A stretch of 64,000 nt of DNA from Icerya purchasi (GCA_039619475.1 CM077115.1:24937083-25001082), one strand, 5' to 3'; counted from the first letter of the stretch, positions 11,382 through 23,994 are shown. The notes: generated from the sequence alone by a model not told the origin. Numbers and translations: made by a program.

Positions 11382-13420
11382 GTTTGAATAATATTTTTAA
11401 CTTTTTACTAAGAATGTAGAAAATTATTACTTTTAATGTTAGAGCAAACTTTTATTAATGCGTGAAGAACACAGCTTCAACAAATTCTACACGTTTAATG
11501 TAACACTAATACTGACTGCCTGAACAGATCCTTTCGAGATTCTAGCTCGATGCATGTCTTTGAAGAGGGCGGGTTGCACCAGAAAAACCACATTCCTTTG
11601 GTGAAAGCTGGTTGCATACGCAAATGAACGAAATTTACAGGTGATCTTTAGGTTATGGGTGTTTGTGTGTAGGTGTGTACTTGTCAACCGGTTTTTCTAC
11701 AAAAGATATGAAGGAGAAGATCCGGGCAGACTCGATGACCTTGACACAAGATCGAAATCAACGACATAGCAACATTCATGCAAGGAAATAAGCAGAGTAC
11801 CTTTGAATTATGAGCGTATGCGGACATATTGGGGGAAAATATGGAAGATATTGAAAAAAAAAAAAAATATTTAGAGTTTGAAAAAAATGAAATAATCTTA
11901 AACTAACAGATTCGAAAAAAATTATTATGAATGAAGAGAAAATCATTGTTAGCAGATGGATGCGTGGGAATGAATGGTATGGATTCACTGTAGTTTCGGG
12001 GGGGGGGGGGATGTACTCATGAAAAATAATAGAAAAGAATTTAAATTTGTGTAGGGTGGATAGGGGAGAGGGAAAATATGAAACAGCGTTAAATAAAAAT
12101 ATACTCGAATTAATTTTTGAATACTTACGATTGGAAAAAGACTTTAGAGGGGAAAAAATATATTTTAGACTAATTCCATAATACATAGACATGAAAAATT
12201 ATTATGAACAATATGAGGAATACCGTTAGAAGATGTTTACGCAATCATACTAGTGAAGATATCAATGGATTTATTTTTAGAACCTGAGAAAAAATAAAAT
12301 AAGAAAATTATCAACGGACGGAGGAAATGATTGGAAGCGAAAAAAAATATAATTAGGCTGATTCTATAATATTAGACTTGAAAAAGTTATTATGAACGAC
12401 AAGAGAACTACTGGTAGCAGATGAGTGCGAGGGAACATTATGTGCGAATGAAAGAGTGGCTAATACATTGACAGATTAATTTTTAGAATCGGAGAAACAA
12501 AACAGAAGAAATAAACAGAAGCGTAAAAGAAAAATATAGTTAGGCTAATTCTATAATATTTTGACTCGAAAATAAAATATGTACGAAGTGGTGGTGTGTA
12601 TGTGTGTGTGTGTGTGTGTGATATCGCGGTGTTTATTTCGGTGGTGACGGAGCGTGCATGGAATAGTACAGTGTACCTTTGTACAGGTTAACTCAATGCT
12701 TGATATGTGTGCAAGAATGGACGGTGTGCTTTTGCAATGAACAGAGAATACGTAAAAATAAAAATAAAAAAATATCAATGGATTAAGTATAAGATCGGAA
12801 GCGGAAAAAGACGAAAAATATATATCAGGTGGCGGTGTATATGTGTGCGTGTGTGAACGTGTAGCGATCGTGAACAGGTTTCTATCGGTGGCGTGTGAGA
12901 GTGAGCATAGATGATCGGCTAGTTAATTTCAAAACGAACGACTGAAATTCACCTCACCTGGTGACAGTTTCAACTAGTTGCTGGAACATTTAAATATTTC
13001 CATTACAGCCGCGGTCGGGCTTACGTAATACATCTCATAGCAGCATACTCGCCCGCTCTCATTCGACTGATGGAACGATCAAATATTTTCTTTAAAAATA
13101 AAATTTAAAAAAAAAAAAATGTCGGAACGGAGCACGACTCGGAAAATTCCTTTAAAATTTGGGTTCTAAGTGTTGAGATTCAAACGTTTTTATCACTCTG
13201 GCAAAATTTTACCCCTCCCAACCTCGAAAAATGAAAATTAAAAAGTATGCTACATATATTACACGAAGAGTCATGTATAATACATACACATGATGATAGA
13301 AGGCGCGGGTATGGGAAAGCGAGTACACTTTCATGGCGGCTAAGGCTATGTTGAATATATGTGTGGAAACGGTGCGAGCACATTTACAGATAGCAGTATG
13401 AACGGGGAATCGTGAAAATT
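11382..13420. other. AT-rich right flank with degenerate repeated motif
   Basis: No supported gene. A loose motif (TTAGRCTAATTCYATAATA followed by a few bases and GAAAAA-TTATTATGAA) recurs near 12163, 12350 and 12537, about 190 bp apart. Weaker relatives occur inside the palindrome arms near 9045, 9338 and 9510. A G11-type homopolymer lies at about 11999-12010 and a (TG)n run at 12599-12620. The open frames 11487-11687, 11776-12192, 12551-12778 and 13180-13383 have low-complexity translations. Confidence 0.45.
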
Positions 13421-13429
13421 TGAAGAAAT

Positions 13430-13838
13430 TTTGGGGAAACTTGGGTGAATTTTAACCATATGGATACAAATTGGGGTGAACTTTCAGCACCTGTACACTA
13501 ATTGGGGTGGATTTTGTCTACCTTGATGGGAATTAGGGATCGAATTAGGGGAACTGTCCAGGAAAATGGGGGGGGGGGACTCGGAGGAAATCCTTAAAAT
13601 CAGGGGAAACTTGGGGTAACTTTGGGCTCTAAAAGAGAAATTGGGGTTAATTTTTAGCACCTGGACATAAATTTGGGTGAATTTTGGACATCTGGACACA
13701 AATTGGGGTGAGTTTTGAGCACCTGGATGAGAATTTGGGGTGAAATTTCAGCAGCTGCCCTGGAAAATTGGGGGAAACCTGGACACTCGGGGTACCTACC
13801 CCCGGGGGAAATCGGGGGAAACTGGCCCAGCTCAAACA
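13430..13838. repeat. Degenerate G-rich minisatellite
   Basis: The phrase AATTGGGGTGAATTTT...AGCACCTGGACA recurs near 13470, 13500, 13640, 13670, 13700 and 13735, so the period is roughly 34-36 bp with indels. A G10 run sits near 13571. It ends directly at the truncated mariner frame. Overlapping small frames here are shadows of the repeat. Confidence 0.75.
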
Positions 13839-13839
13839 T

Positions 13840-14697
13840 TTATACACTACTCACGGTGGTGCCTGGAGGCACGAATTCCTTATGTACGATACCTTGAGAA
13901 TCGAAAAATGTGATGAGCATGGTCTTGGTTTTCGATTTTGTCGCGCGAACCTTCGTCGGCCGTGGCTCTCCACTGCTCACCCATTCACTCGATTGCTTCT
14001 TGGTGGTAGGGTCATACTGATAAACCCATGACTCATCACCGGTAATAATTTTATCGAGCAGCGAAGCGTCTTCATCGAGCAAATCAATGAAATTCTGCGA
14101 CGAGTTCAGGCACCGTTCTTTTTGCTCCGGCATTAAAGAATGAGGAACGAATTTAGCACAGATCTTCCGCTTGTGTAAAACGTTTCGAATCAGCTCGTGA
14201 ACGGTTGATTTGGGTATTCCCGACTCATCTTCAAGCATTCGGCATGATAGGTGGCGGTCTGCGGCGAGAAGGGTTCGGATTTTGCCGGCGTTATCATCGG
14301 TACTCGTCGTCGACGGCCGCCCACTTCTTGGCTCGTCTTGCACCGACTCTCTCCCCTCCCTGAATTGTTTATACCACTCGAATACCTTCGAACGGGCTAG
14401 ACATTCATCACCATACACTTTTTTTAAATCGTTAAACGTTTGAGTAGCAGTTTTACCGAGTTTAAAGTAAAATTTAATTACCGATCGTTGTTCCGTTACG
14501 AAAAAAGTGACACGTTGAAAGAACACACAAATTACAAGACTGTACCTCACCAAGAAATAATCGCACTACTGGCCAACAAAAAATCATACGCTATGTCAAA
14601 ACGTGGTACTACGTCACTGCAATAGGTTCCCACGGATAGCGCCACTCGTTTCTTCAGAAAAAAATCAGTCCCCTTACTTTTCGGACAAACGGTGTAT
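13840..14697 (-). mobile_element. mariner element, 3'-truncated
   Basis: The frame 13840-14553 encodes a Tc1/mariner transposase N-terminal two thirds. It has a helix-turn-helix start around SVIKFYFKLGKTATQTF, the GRP linker (RSGRPSTT), a second helix-turn-helix (CRMLEDESGIPKSTVHEL) and the first catalytic Asp in ITGDESWVYQYDP. The protein breaks off after EFVPPGTTV, so the second and third catalytic Asp residues are lost; the minisatellite begins at that point. The first ORF codon is TTG and no ATG precedes the conserved start, a further sign of decay. The 5' terminal inverted repeat is visible ending near 14697: read on the minus strand it is CCGTTTGTCCGAAAAGTAAG, next to a TATA flank. No matching TIR is seen at the other end. 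Confidence 0.85.
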
Positions 14698-15175
14698 ATT
14701 ATGACGTTTTAGCCACAACAGGGCATAACAGGAAATAATAATATCAATCATTTGTCAACGGTGTAAATAAATTTGTATACGTGAAATATACGAATAATTA
14801 AAAAGTTTCTGACTTATAATTTTCGATAATTTCTGGCTAGTCAGGGTTATACTTGAATGAGCTAATAAAATTTTATTCGGGATACGTTTTATTTAAAAAG
14901 AATCACTCTATTTTTCTATAAAAAAAAAAGAATTTGTTTTAACCAGTTTTTCAACTAAATCTATGTATTATGGTTGAGCGGTTTCTTGTAAAACGAAGTA
15001 ATTATAACATTTATTAAAGTTAAAGAAAATATTCATATACGAAATAAGAAGAAATAAATCGGGACAAATCGAGGCCGCAAAAAAGAGTCAATTACGGTGG
15101 AGGAATTTTACAAAGATAATCCTAACAATAAGAACGATAGATTGTCACACGTCGTTTGACACTGTAATTCAACGA
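14698..15175. other. AT-rich intergenic DNA
   Basis: Nothing recognised; A-rich runs and short stops in all frames. Confidence 0.5.
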
Positions 15176-15179
15176 TCAG

Positions 15180-15665
15180 TTATCCAAGCATCGACGAATA
15201 CACAGATTATACTCCGGCAGGGGAGCGAAGAAATAGCACCTGCACGCAAGATCCGACAAGTGATTATTTTATATTTATATTTTACGTTCGTACGTGTGTG
15301 TATCGATCATTTGTATATATATATATATATATGTGTATTGTGAAAATGTTATAATTAGTATGCGTGCGGCGTTGCGAAAGGGCCCTCAATAAATTAATCG
15401 TCTTATTTGTAATTTAAGCATTTAAAGTCATTTGTGTTTTGTTTATATTTTATATAATAGCTGTCAGTATAAATTAAAACAAAATAGTAATTTTTTTATT
15501 AGAGACAACTCGCGAATATCGTGATATTGTTAAGAAAACCGCTGAGCCAGAATTTAAATTTCAAAGGGATATAAGATTTGTAAATTATAATAATATATTT
15601 ATTACGTAATTATTCATTTGACTGGTTACGTGATAATTGGCGACCACAACGGGATGTAAAAATTT
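15180..15665 (+). mobile_element. Possible LTR plus primer-binding site remnant
   Basis: TGGCGACCACAACGGGAT at about 15639 resembles the tRNA primer-binding site that follows the 5' LTR of Gypsy or BEL retrotransposons. Upstream there is an AATAAA signal (15388) after a GC-richer stretch (GTGCGGCGTTGCGAAAGGGCC), as in an LTR R region. The typical CA end is not clear, and no gag/pol frame follows. A diverged ~80-90 bp direct duplication (CATTTGACTGGTTACGT at 15617 and again near 15704) lies across it. Confidence 0.3.
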
Positions 15666-16253
15666 GTAAATTTTAGAATATAATTTATTACATAACTAGC
15701 CATTCGTTTGACTGGTTACGTAATAATATATATATACAAGTATATACGTAACTAGATTTAACGGTTCTAACGATTTTAATGAAATCCGCGAATTATTAGG
15801 GGTTTAAATAAATTGATTAGATGAGGTCTTATTTTCAAAAAAATTCTTCGAAACGAACAATTAAAAAAAACTAAAAACAGGTGCTTTATATGTAAGATGC
15901 GCTAAAAAGCCTTAATTTAATTTAAATTTTTTTACAATACTAATGTAAGAGTGAAGAGGTGGAAATTAAGAATTAATTTTAATTCAAAATTTAAGTTCCT
16001 TTACAATATTAACATAAGAGTGAAGCAGTGGACTGATTAACCCGTTCTTCATCCTTTGTTTCCATTCTGGTATTTAAATTATTTTCAGTTCACTGTTATT
16101 TATATCATATTTTGTCTTTTTAATTAATTCATGCGAAGCTTCTTTATCATTTTGGCTAATCAACCCTTTTTAGACGTTATACAATTATCGTATTTTTCAG
16201 ATTGTATTAAAAGTTTATCAAAAACCTAGGACAACTTCTGTTGCTTCCATCGA

Positions 16254-16272
16254 GCCGCCACATCGTGGCGGC
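16254..16272. other. Perfect 8-bp stem hairpin
   Basis: GCCGCCAC-ATC-GTGGCGGC stands in a GC-rich island (about 16240-16345) within AT-rich DNA. It could be a foldback of a decayed element end. Function unknown. Confidence 0.4.
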
Positions 16273-16349
16273 GGGAAACATAATGAGACCGGCTGAGCAT
16301 GCTGAGGATGCTTCCGTCAAGACGCCCCATGTTTTCCCAGGAAATAAAA

Positions 16350-17578
16350 ATTATCGCGTTTATAAATATTTACATTTTTTTAGTTTATTTATGGGTATAG
16401 GTGTTTTTTTTTTTCTGCATCATAATATTACCATCGGGTTCTGAGAATTATTAAACATTTCAAATCATTCGGAAAAATGGATTCCAAAATTCCGCTACAT
16501 CGTTATATTTTTAGGGTTTATTAACACCGTGGTATAGAAAATCAAAAATTTATTTACCATTGTTAATTAAAATTAGATAACGGCATAATATCATTTTGGT
16601 AAACTGTTATATTCCGGGTACCAGTTCGTTTTGCGCTGTTATAGTTCATATGGATACGTACGTCGTCACTACCTTTTAGTTCATTTCAACTTATTTCATA
16701 TTTCATTGCAAATTAAAGAAAAATATTAATTTATTTCAAAATAATTCAAATTAATTGTTTTTTATTTACTTTTATTTACTGGCTGCTACTTTCTACTACT
16801 CTCGTCTGACTGTTGGTTTGGTTTGGTTTGGTTTGGTGGCTTGTTTATTTTCGTTTTAATTATATTTCTATTTACTGGCTGCCACTTTCTACTGTTCTCG
16901 TCTGACTGCTTTTATATTCTCTCATTTGCATTTTCAATATCCTGGCTTATCATCGAATTCTTTAACACCGCCGCTGTGATGTATCCGGAGCCTTTTAAGG
17001 TATGTAATTTTATATATTAAGGTATATATCGCCTTTTTTACGATTACTACGATATTCATTCTATATAGTATTTTATACGACTTTTGTTTTTACATCACTA
17101 TTTACAGTTACTTTTGAAATATTCCCTCCTCTCTTTAAAGTATTTCGCCTTTTCCGCGCCATTTTAAATATGTCCGTTACTAACTGATTATCTTTCCGGC
17201 AAGTTTCACATTTCGCGCTATTTTTCGTAGTTACGCTACTTCGCCGTTATATTCATTTTTGGTCGTAATTTTAGTTCGTTCATTTTCGCTGTTATTTGTG
17301 AGGTGTGTTAGTTACGTTACTTCGCCGTGATGTTTGCAATGTACACAAAAGTGCAACTTTTGCGTACATATTATTGCTGAATGTTTGACCGCTTGTGATT
17401 AATTCACTGACTGATTTCCTTTCCGAGAAAATTTCGGTTAAATATGAATAGTAGGTGTCGATGGATGTGTCGTTATATGGACAGGTATGAGACAATTGTG
17501 ATTATACAAGTAAAATATGTACTGAGAGTGTATATGTATATGCGTATGTATGTGTGGGCCGCCATACAACATACACAG
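16350..17578. other. AT-rich DNA without recognised genes
   Basis: Contains a (TTTGG)n run near 16816-16836 and a duplicated phrase (TTTACTGGCTGC then ACTTTCTACT near 16778 and 16871, about 93 bp apart). No supported CDS. Confidence 0.4.
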
Positions 17579-17580
17579 TA

Positions 17581-18495
17581 CGTCCCATAAGTTGTGGGAC
17601 TGCTTTTCTAAAGTCTATTTACTACTTGCGCCATTTTCACGAATTTTTGGAACTACTCTTTATAACCCTCTTCTCTTTCCAACCAAAGTTTCGGAACAAT
17701 TGGATTATTTGTCGCGCCCGGTAACAGTTCGTGCAAGCTCTCTTGGTACACGCGCGGTCATAATTGTCACAGTCGTTTGAATCTCTTCAATTGAAGCAAA
17801 ATGCTCCTCCTTTCAGCTCCATTTTCAACTTGGGTAATAGGAAATAGTCTAGAGAACTCGGATCTGGCGAGCCCGGTGGTTGAGCACCGGAACCATTTTT
17901 CTTGCCAAAAATTGTGTGTTAATTGCAACGGTGTGCGCCGGGGCGTTGTCGTACAACAACAAAAAATACGACCGATCCTTCCCGAATCGTTCTTAATAGT
18001 TCGTTGAACGATGCTTCTTCTTGGAATACCCCGGATCATCAGCTCTTCTACCAACCTGCAGCCTGCACTTTGATGTTTTTCCAAAATAGCTGCGACGCCA
18101 GCGATGTTTTCATCCGTTTTCGCTGCGTAAGGCCTCCCGCTTCTCTTTTTGTCTTCAAATGACTCTCTACGCGACGAAAATCGGTTATACCAGCGAAAAA
18201 CATGCTAGTACGAGACATTATGGAATAAGCCACTTATAACATTTCAAATGTTTCGGTAGCATTTTTAACTGTCTTAAAAGAAAACAAAATGTTGTTCCAA
18301 ATTTTTTTCCATATTAAAATTATGACCGCGTGTAGACGCTTGCACGAACTACTACTGCGCCGCTACAAATAATCCGGTTGTTCCGAAATTTCGGTCGCGG
18401 AGGGAAAAAGGTTGTACGAACTAGTTCCCGAACCTTCATGAAAACGGCGCAAGTAATATTGATTTCAGAAGGGTAGTCCCACAACTTATAGGACA
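17581..18495 (-). mobile_element. Internally deleted mariner-like element with both TIRs
   Basis: Terminal inverted repeats are visible. The left end reads CGTCCCATAAGTTGTGGGAC (17581-17600). The right end reads TGTCCTATAAGTTGTGGGAC on the minus strand, from 18495. TA dinucleotides at 17579-17580 and 18496-18497 fit the TA target duplication. Inside, minus-strand frames give mariner pieces: an N-terminal VKNATETFEML-like start, RRVESHLKTKREAGG, VEELMIRGIPRRSIV, then a decayed C-terminal half reading like HDNAPAHR, PPGSPDPSSLDYFLLPKLK and LKGGAF across several frames. The core between the second helix-turn-helix and the second catalytic Asp, including the first Asp motif, is missing. This is a non-autonomous, probably dead copy. 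Confidence 0.75.
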
Positions 18496-18869
18496 TATTG
18501 TGCCCATTAAATTTAAATATTACTGATAACTGTAACATGTCTCGGACTAGTTAAATATAGCAACAATTGTACGATATTAGCTAAATAAAAAATAGAGGCA
18601 TGTGTTAATTTCAAGCATGCTGTCGGCAAGCTACACAGCTTGGCGGGATCTTCAAACTTAATGCACATAAGATATATATGAAAAAAAAAAAAAAAAAGAG
18701 TAAGCAGTATTACTCATATAGAACTATTTAATTATGTTATGTTTATATTTTACAATTTTTCAGTGCAACAGCTTACGCCAATTGGAGGCTATTCTCTATA
18801 GTTGCTGTATTTTTATGAAGAATCAAAATCTGCGGTCTGATTCGGTTTAGCAGTATTTTTTCAAGCACC

Positions 18870-20540
18870 TAAATTACCATTTTTAGTTAAAAAGATTGGC
18901 GGCTAATACCGCTGTTCACTAAAGAATACGTTTATCATAGGCGTTTGAAAATCACTATGTATGCTGTCGTTCCTAACATACCAGAGTGCTGACATAATAT
19001 TTTTCGTAAGACCTTCGCCTGGAAATATTGGAATTACTAGTTGTTTTTCCAGATCTATAAATACCGTATATCTATATAGGTTTTAATATTTTGCTGTATA
19101 GCAGCCTTTTATTTTTCGCTGATAGCGTTGAATCAACAGCCAGCTCGTTTTTCGATATCAAGCTACTGTTTTTTGTTTTTTTTTGCGATTATGTGAAACT
19201 TCTGAGTTGACCGTTGGTTTAAATGTAACTTTTTAGATATTTTACTTCGTGTTTCTCGGGAATCATTTGTTCATTGAAGTATGTTTGTGTATTAGTTCCC
19301 CATTATTCAATATAAATAAAATTTGATTTGATTTTGACCTATTAATCTTAGTTTTTAACATTTTAAACCAGTTTGGTTTAGAAAATGTTCGGGACAGATC
19401 ATGATAAGTCGATGATATAGATGTATCATCCGTAAACATGGGGGGCTATTGTACTGATGTTATCAGAGAAATCAGAAGTGTGTAGATCATAACTTGTGTA
19501 CATTTATAAGTGAACATCGTTTACATTGACCTAATATGTGTCAGATATGACTTGAGGAGCGTGTACTACCGGTGGCGTAATTTTTGCTTTAGTTTATAAA
19601 GTAGGCCTCTAAAATTATTGAACGTTTTTTTTTTCGTTTTTTTTTTCCAGTGTCTATAAAATCCCATAGTGCACTAATTTTTTCCCTCGAAGATTCTATT
19701 TACAACAATCCTTCAATGAATCTGCTTTATAGTATTGTGACCATTTTGAAGGCCAAACTATCAATCTGGAATTATTTTACATTTATCCGGAGTTGATTTC
19801 AATCTTTTTAAGATAGACTTTTCAACCAATAAGTATTTTTGTCTTATTTTGATTGTCTCTAACCGAGTTACCGGTTCCTCATTATAATTTCGTTCGATTG
19901 CTTTTTTGTCGCTTTCCGTAAAAAGTAATCTTTGTAATTAATGTTAAGTTGACCGTATAATTTTGCAAATTTACATTTTTCGTATTAGATAGAGCGTTTT
20001 TTAATTCGATTTAAAGCGGTTTTATCCAGCGGAGTTTGTTGTTTTGCCAAATTTCCTTAATTGTCTTTATTTACCCTCTTATCAGAATGTTTTTGAATAG
20101 TTGCTAAACATGCTGTATTCTTATATACGATGTTCTACTATAGCTTCGATATTTTCTTTCGTTTTTAGTAAAAATTTCAAAGTGTTGTAATTTTTAATTG
20201 TTTTTTCTGAAATGCATTTTAATCAGTGCTGTCACTACTCAATGTAGGTCTTGTAAAATTTCGTATTATAGCGGCACTGGTGATTAATATTTCTGGTGAA
20301 TGATTTAAGATACTAACCGCGAAAGATTTAACTAAGGTGTGGTTAACCCTATTAGTAATAAAAGGATCAAGTAAATCTGGGCGCTTCTGTTTATTTGTTG
20401 GCTAGTACACAGCTGGTCTAACCGATAATCTACGATATTTCTATTTTTGAAATAATTTTCTACGATATATGTTTGCGTTAAAGTTGTCACCAGATACAAA
20501 TTTACTGCTGAGAGATTTTCGAAATAATAATAATGTAAAA
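18870..20540 (-). pseudogene. Decayed jockey-like LINE (ORF2)
   Basis: On the minus strand, with many stops and frameshifts, I read segments typical of jockey-type LINE ORF2 in the right order. Near 20500 there is an endonuclease end (SGDNFNANIY, RPDLLDPFITNRVN, then ILNHSPEILITSAAIIRNF and LSSDSTD). Further down come the post-RT segments NEQMIPEKHEVKYL and LSAKNKRLLYSKILKPI-IYG with SNSNI (about 19050-19270). Last is AKVLRKILCQH (about 19000). The RT catalytic core between these is very degraded or deleted. Domain order and spacing identify the clade; no frame is intact. Confidence 0.6.
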
Positions 20541-22090
20541 CGAACTATGAACAGGTCGAATGAAATGTATAAGTTAACATTATTAATTTTGTAAAATAAT
20601 TATAGTGATTCATATAAATGATAAAAATATTTTGGCTTATTTTGTTCATATATTCGGATCAATCATTTTGAATTTCATGCATTCCAGTCAATATTAATAC
20701 ACGTAACATTAATAAAATATTCGATATATTCGTTCACTAAATAAAATTTTAAATTTTTTTATATCGACTTGTGAATAATATGCTTTGTTCAGCCACGGGG
20801 GTTATAGAAGCAATTCCATGTCGATTCTCGAAAAATCGCATTTTTAAAGAAAGCAATACTATTTTTAATATTTTCCTGATAAAATTTCAATGTATATTTT
20901 ATATAATTATAAGTATTAATATAATATTTTATGCCTCATAAACATTTTCATGTTTTATCATATTTTATTATGAAAATATTGCATTAAGTGGGACGGATAT
21001 ATATGCACTAAAATATGCTACCGCCTTAAATACCAAAATTATTAAAATTGAACAAAATATTTTTTATAAAATAAATGTTTCGAAACTGATAAAACATTCG
21101 TAAATTAAAATAAAAAGGGAGCATACAATGATAAATTTATTGTTCGTATTTGTATACTTAAAAACATGTTATACAGTTTACAATGATATTCAATGTTCAT
21201 TCGCTTATTCTGGTTTTAATGCTTAATCTCTCATTACTTTCACACATTCTATCTAACAATGTTTTATTCCTTACACAAACATCGCATTTTCCAACTAACA
21301 CTTTAAATAAATCTTTTTACGAATATATATATATAGCGTTATCTGAAGTGATTCATTTAATTCGCAATACATTTGTCACGGCTGGTTCAATCTCTACCAC
21401 TGCTTCTCTTTGATTACAAAAAAAAACAAAAACATGTTAAAATGTAAACATGTGTATTCCTGATTAGATTTAAATTTAATGTAAGTGATTTACATATCAC
21501 TTATAATATTGTATGGTTATTTTAACTTACCATTTCTAGTCGGCGTTATGCCCGTGTATTTAATTCTGTTAAATAAACATTAATTATAACAAGATCCATT
21601 ACTAATAATATACTTATTTTTTACTTCCGTTATACTTATTATCTTATGGATTGGTATATTGGTAAGCTTAAATGTGTAAGAATATGTGAATTGGAGTTGG
21701 AAGTAGGTTAAGTGAATTTAAATTAAATTATTAGATTTAAATATTTATGTACTTTTTGTGTTTTATTTAGTTTATTAAAAAATTAAATGTAATTATTATT
21801 ATCCCGTATCCGGTTTACTATATTTGTTGTTCGTTCAGTATTCCACAAATATGATTAAATAGTTGTCAACGTCACCATACAAGCTTTCAAATTCATATTT
21901 GCCATTAAGGAAATATTTAAGTAGATGATCGTAGTTATGACTTTAACACAACAGTTATGATCGTTATAGGGTATACGTGATTTATAGAGGCTATATTTTG
22001 CACATACAATTTCATTTCTTAGTCTGTTTTCCAAAGATAGACAATTTCTGTTGGGCAGTGTTTCCGTCAAAGGGCATACCACTGATGTAA
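20541..22090. other. AT-rich DNA without recognised genes
   Basis: Contains only short chance frames, such as 21183-21413 and 21855-22082. No domain or splice structure recognised. Confidence 0.4.
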
Positions 22091-22094
22091 ATTT

Positions 22095-22580
22095 TGTACA
22101 CTACTTTCTGGAATTCCTTTAGACTTTGTGGAATTACTTTTAGACTTCCTGTAATTTCTTTGGATTTATTGGAATTCATTTGGACTTACTGGAATTCCTT
22201 TAGACTTCCTTGAATTCCTTTAGACTTCCTAGAATTCCTTTAGACCTTGTGGAATTCCTTTAGACTCTGTGGAATTACTTTTAGACTTCCTGGAATTTCT
22301 TTGGATTTATTGGAATTCATTTGGACTTACTGGAATTCTTTTAGACTTCGTGGAATTCATTTAGACTTTGTGGAATTCTTTTTAGACTTCCTGGAATTTC
22401 TTTAGACTTCCTGGAATTTCTTTAGACTTCCTGGAATTCCTTTAGACTTCCTGGAATTCCTTTAGACTTCTTGTAATTTCTTTGGACTTATTGGAATTCA
22501 TTTGGACTTATTGGAATTCCTTTAGACTTCCTGGAATTTCTTTAGAATTGCTAGAATTTCTACAGAATTCCTATGGATTT
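22095..22580. repeat. Minisatellite with 20-21-bp unit (TGGAATTCCTTTAGACTTCC)
   Basis: About 23 tandem units with the core GGAATTCNTTTAGACTT. Variants include TTTGGATTTATT, TTTGGACTTACT and TTTAGACTTTGT. Some variants recur in the same order (near 22115-22190 and 22265-22340), suggesting higher-order block duplication of about 150 bp. Non-coding. Confidence 0.9.
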
Positions 22581-23899
22581 CTGTGAAATTTCTGTGCAAT
22601 TCTTACATGTTGTACACCAAACTTTCTTAACGTTTTACTTCTCGGTTTCCGTCCTTAGTCTGCCGTTTGTCTTTGTATTCCATATGCGAAGTCTCTCCTT
22701 TTCTGCAGCGTGTGTCAGATTATTGATATTTCACAGAAAGCTATGTCTGGATTTTAGTCTTATTTCAGGCAATCCTTTATGTTCATTTAACGCTTGTCAT
22801 TAACCGATTTGAACCTTTCATTTTTCTAACCACCTCCCATTGTATTTCTAGAGGAGTGATACTGCTAGGTTCATAAAGTTCTGGTAAGAGATTAGTTTTA
22901 GACAGTCAGTTAATAATTAACCTGCATGTCTCATTCAGGGCCACTTTGATTTTTTTTCCATATTGAATATGCATATTCACCGGTGCGGTAAATTGAAACT
23001 TACTGGTTCCAGAAAGAAAACATGCTCGTCGAATTAAGTGAAGTAGTAGAAAATTGAAGTATACATAGAAAAATAATTGATACTGATTTTGTGGCGCATA
23101 AAATCAGGGTCCAAAAAAATTATCGGTTATAGAAAGATACTGCTTAATGAAATATGCAATAGATTTGTCAATTACCGGGTGCCAAAAAATGAAAAAAATC
23201 AATAAAAAAATAGCGCACTAATTAAAAAGGAAAGATTATTACGTTTGTTATATTTTTAAGAGAACAGCCTTATAACCTGATTGAAACTATTGTACATAGT
23301 TTTCTACCGTTTGCTTCAAGAACATTTTTCTTGTTACTAATAGTTTATTTCTTCTTTCGACCTTTCGGTATAATTATATTTGTAAAAATAACAGACACAA
23401 AATGAAAAAAAAGAAATAAAATGGTATTATATTTAACAGGTTTCTAAATGTAAATATAAAAGTATAATGATTAAATACTAATAGGAGGCGAAAAAAAACG
23501 GTATTTCGTACAATCACGCAGCAGTAATAAGGTGCGCAGAAAACTCTGCAATACCACGTGTTATCTCATCTACACGTGAAGACTGAGAGATGGTAATAAA
23601 TTAGAGGCACGGGGTTTTCCAGGATCTTAAAGTTGTACGAATAGTAGATTGAAAAAATGTAATACATAAAGGTAGAAAAGATTCAGATAGAGAAGATAGT
23701 TAATGCGGGAAGTAGCAGGACAGCACTTCTTCTGAGAACGTAATAATCTGCATCGCGACGACGACAGTGATGAGGTGATGGTGCAGCTGCAAGGAGCTGG
23801 TAAAGATCTCGATGCCTTTGCTACCATCAGGCTGCGTTGAAAGGTAACTCGACCGGTCACTATTAGAAAAACTTCAAGTGACTGGAACATTGCTCGAAC

Positions 23900-23994
23900 T
23901 CATATGACATACTTGACCGCTCCAGCGCTATATATGATTTCCTTCAGTACACGGTAGTAGTTGTAGACGATCAGGTACAAGTAATAATTTAGAC
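23900..23994 (-). CDS. Terminal exon of multi-pass membrane protein gene (LAPTM4/DUF4728-like)
   Basis: On the minus strand a polypyrimidine-rich acceptor (TTTTTCCTTTTTCAG) is followed by GT CTA AAT TAT TAC. The exon starts with two bases that complete the split Gly codon left by the exon at 29778-29922. It reads LNYYLYLIVYNYYRVLKEI and ends ...AVKYVI with TGA at 23900-23902. The Tyr/Leu-rich hydrophobic stretch is the fourth membrane segment. The Y-x-VYNYY-x2-LKE pattern resembles the last helix of LAPTM4/DUF4728-type small tetraspan proteins of the endolysosomal or plasma membrane. The intron upstream is about 5.8 kb and holds transposon remnants. The phase match and good splice signals make the exon convincing; the family name is an inference. 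Confidence 0.7.

Noticed and set aside
14210..14443. Plus-strand ORF
   Set aside because: Shadow of the mariner transposase on the opposite strand.
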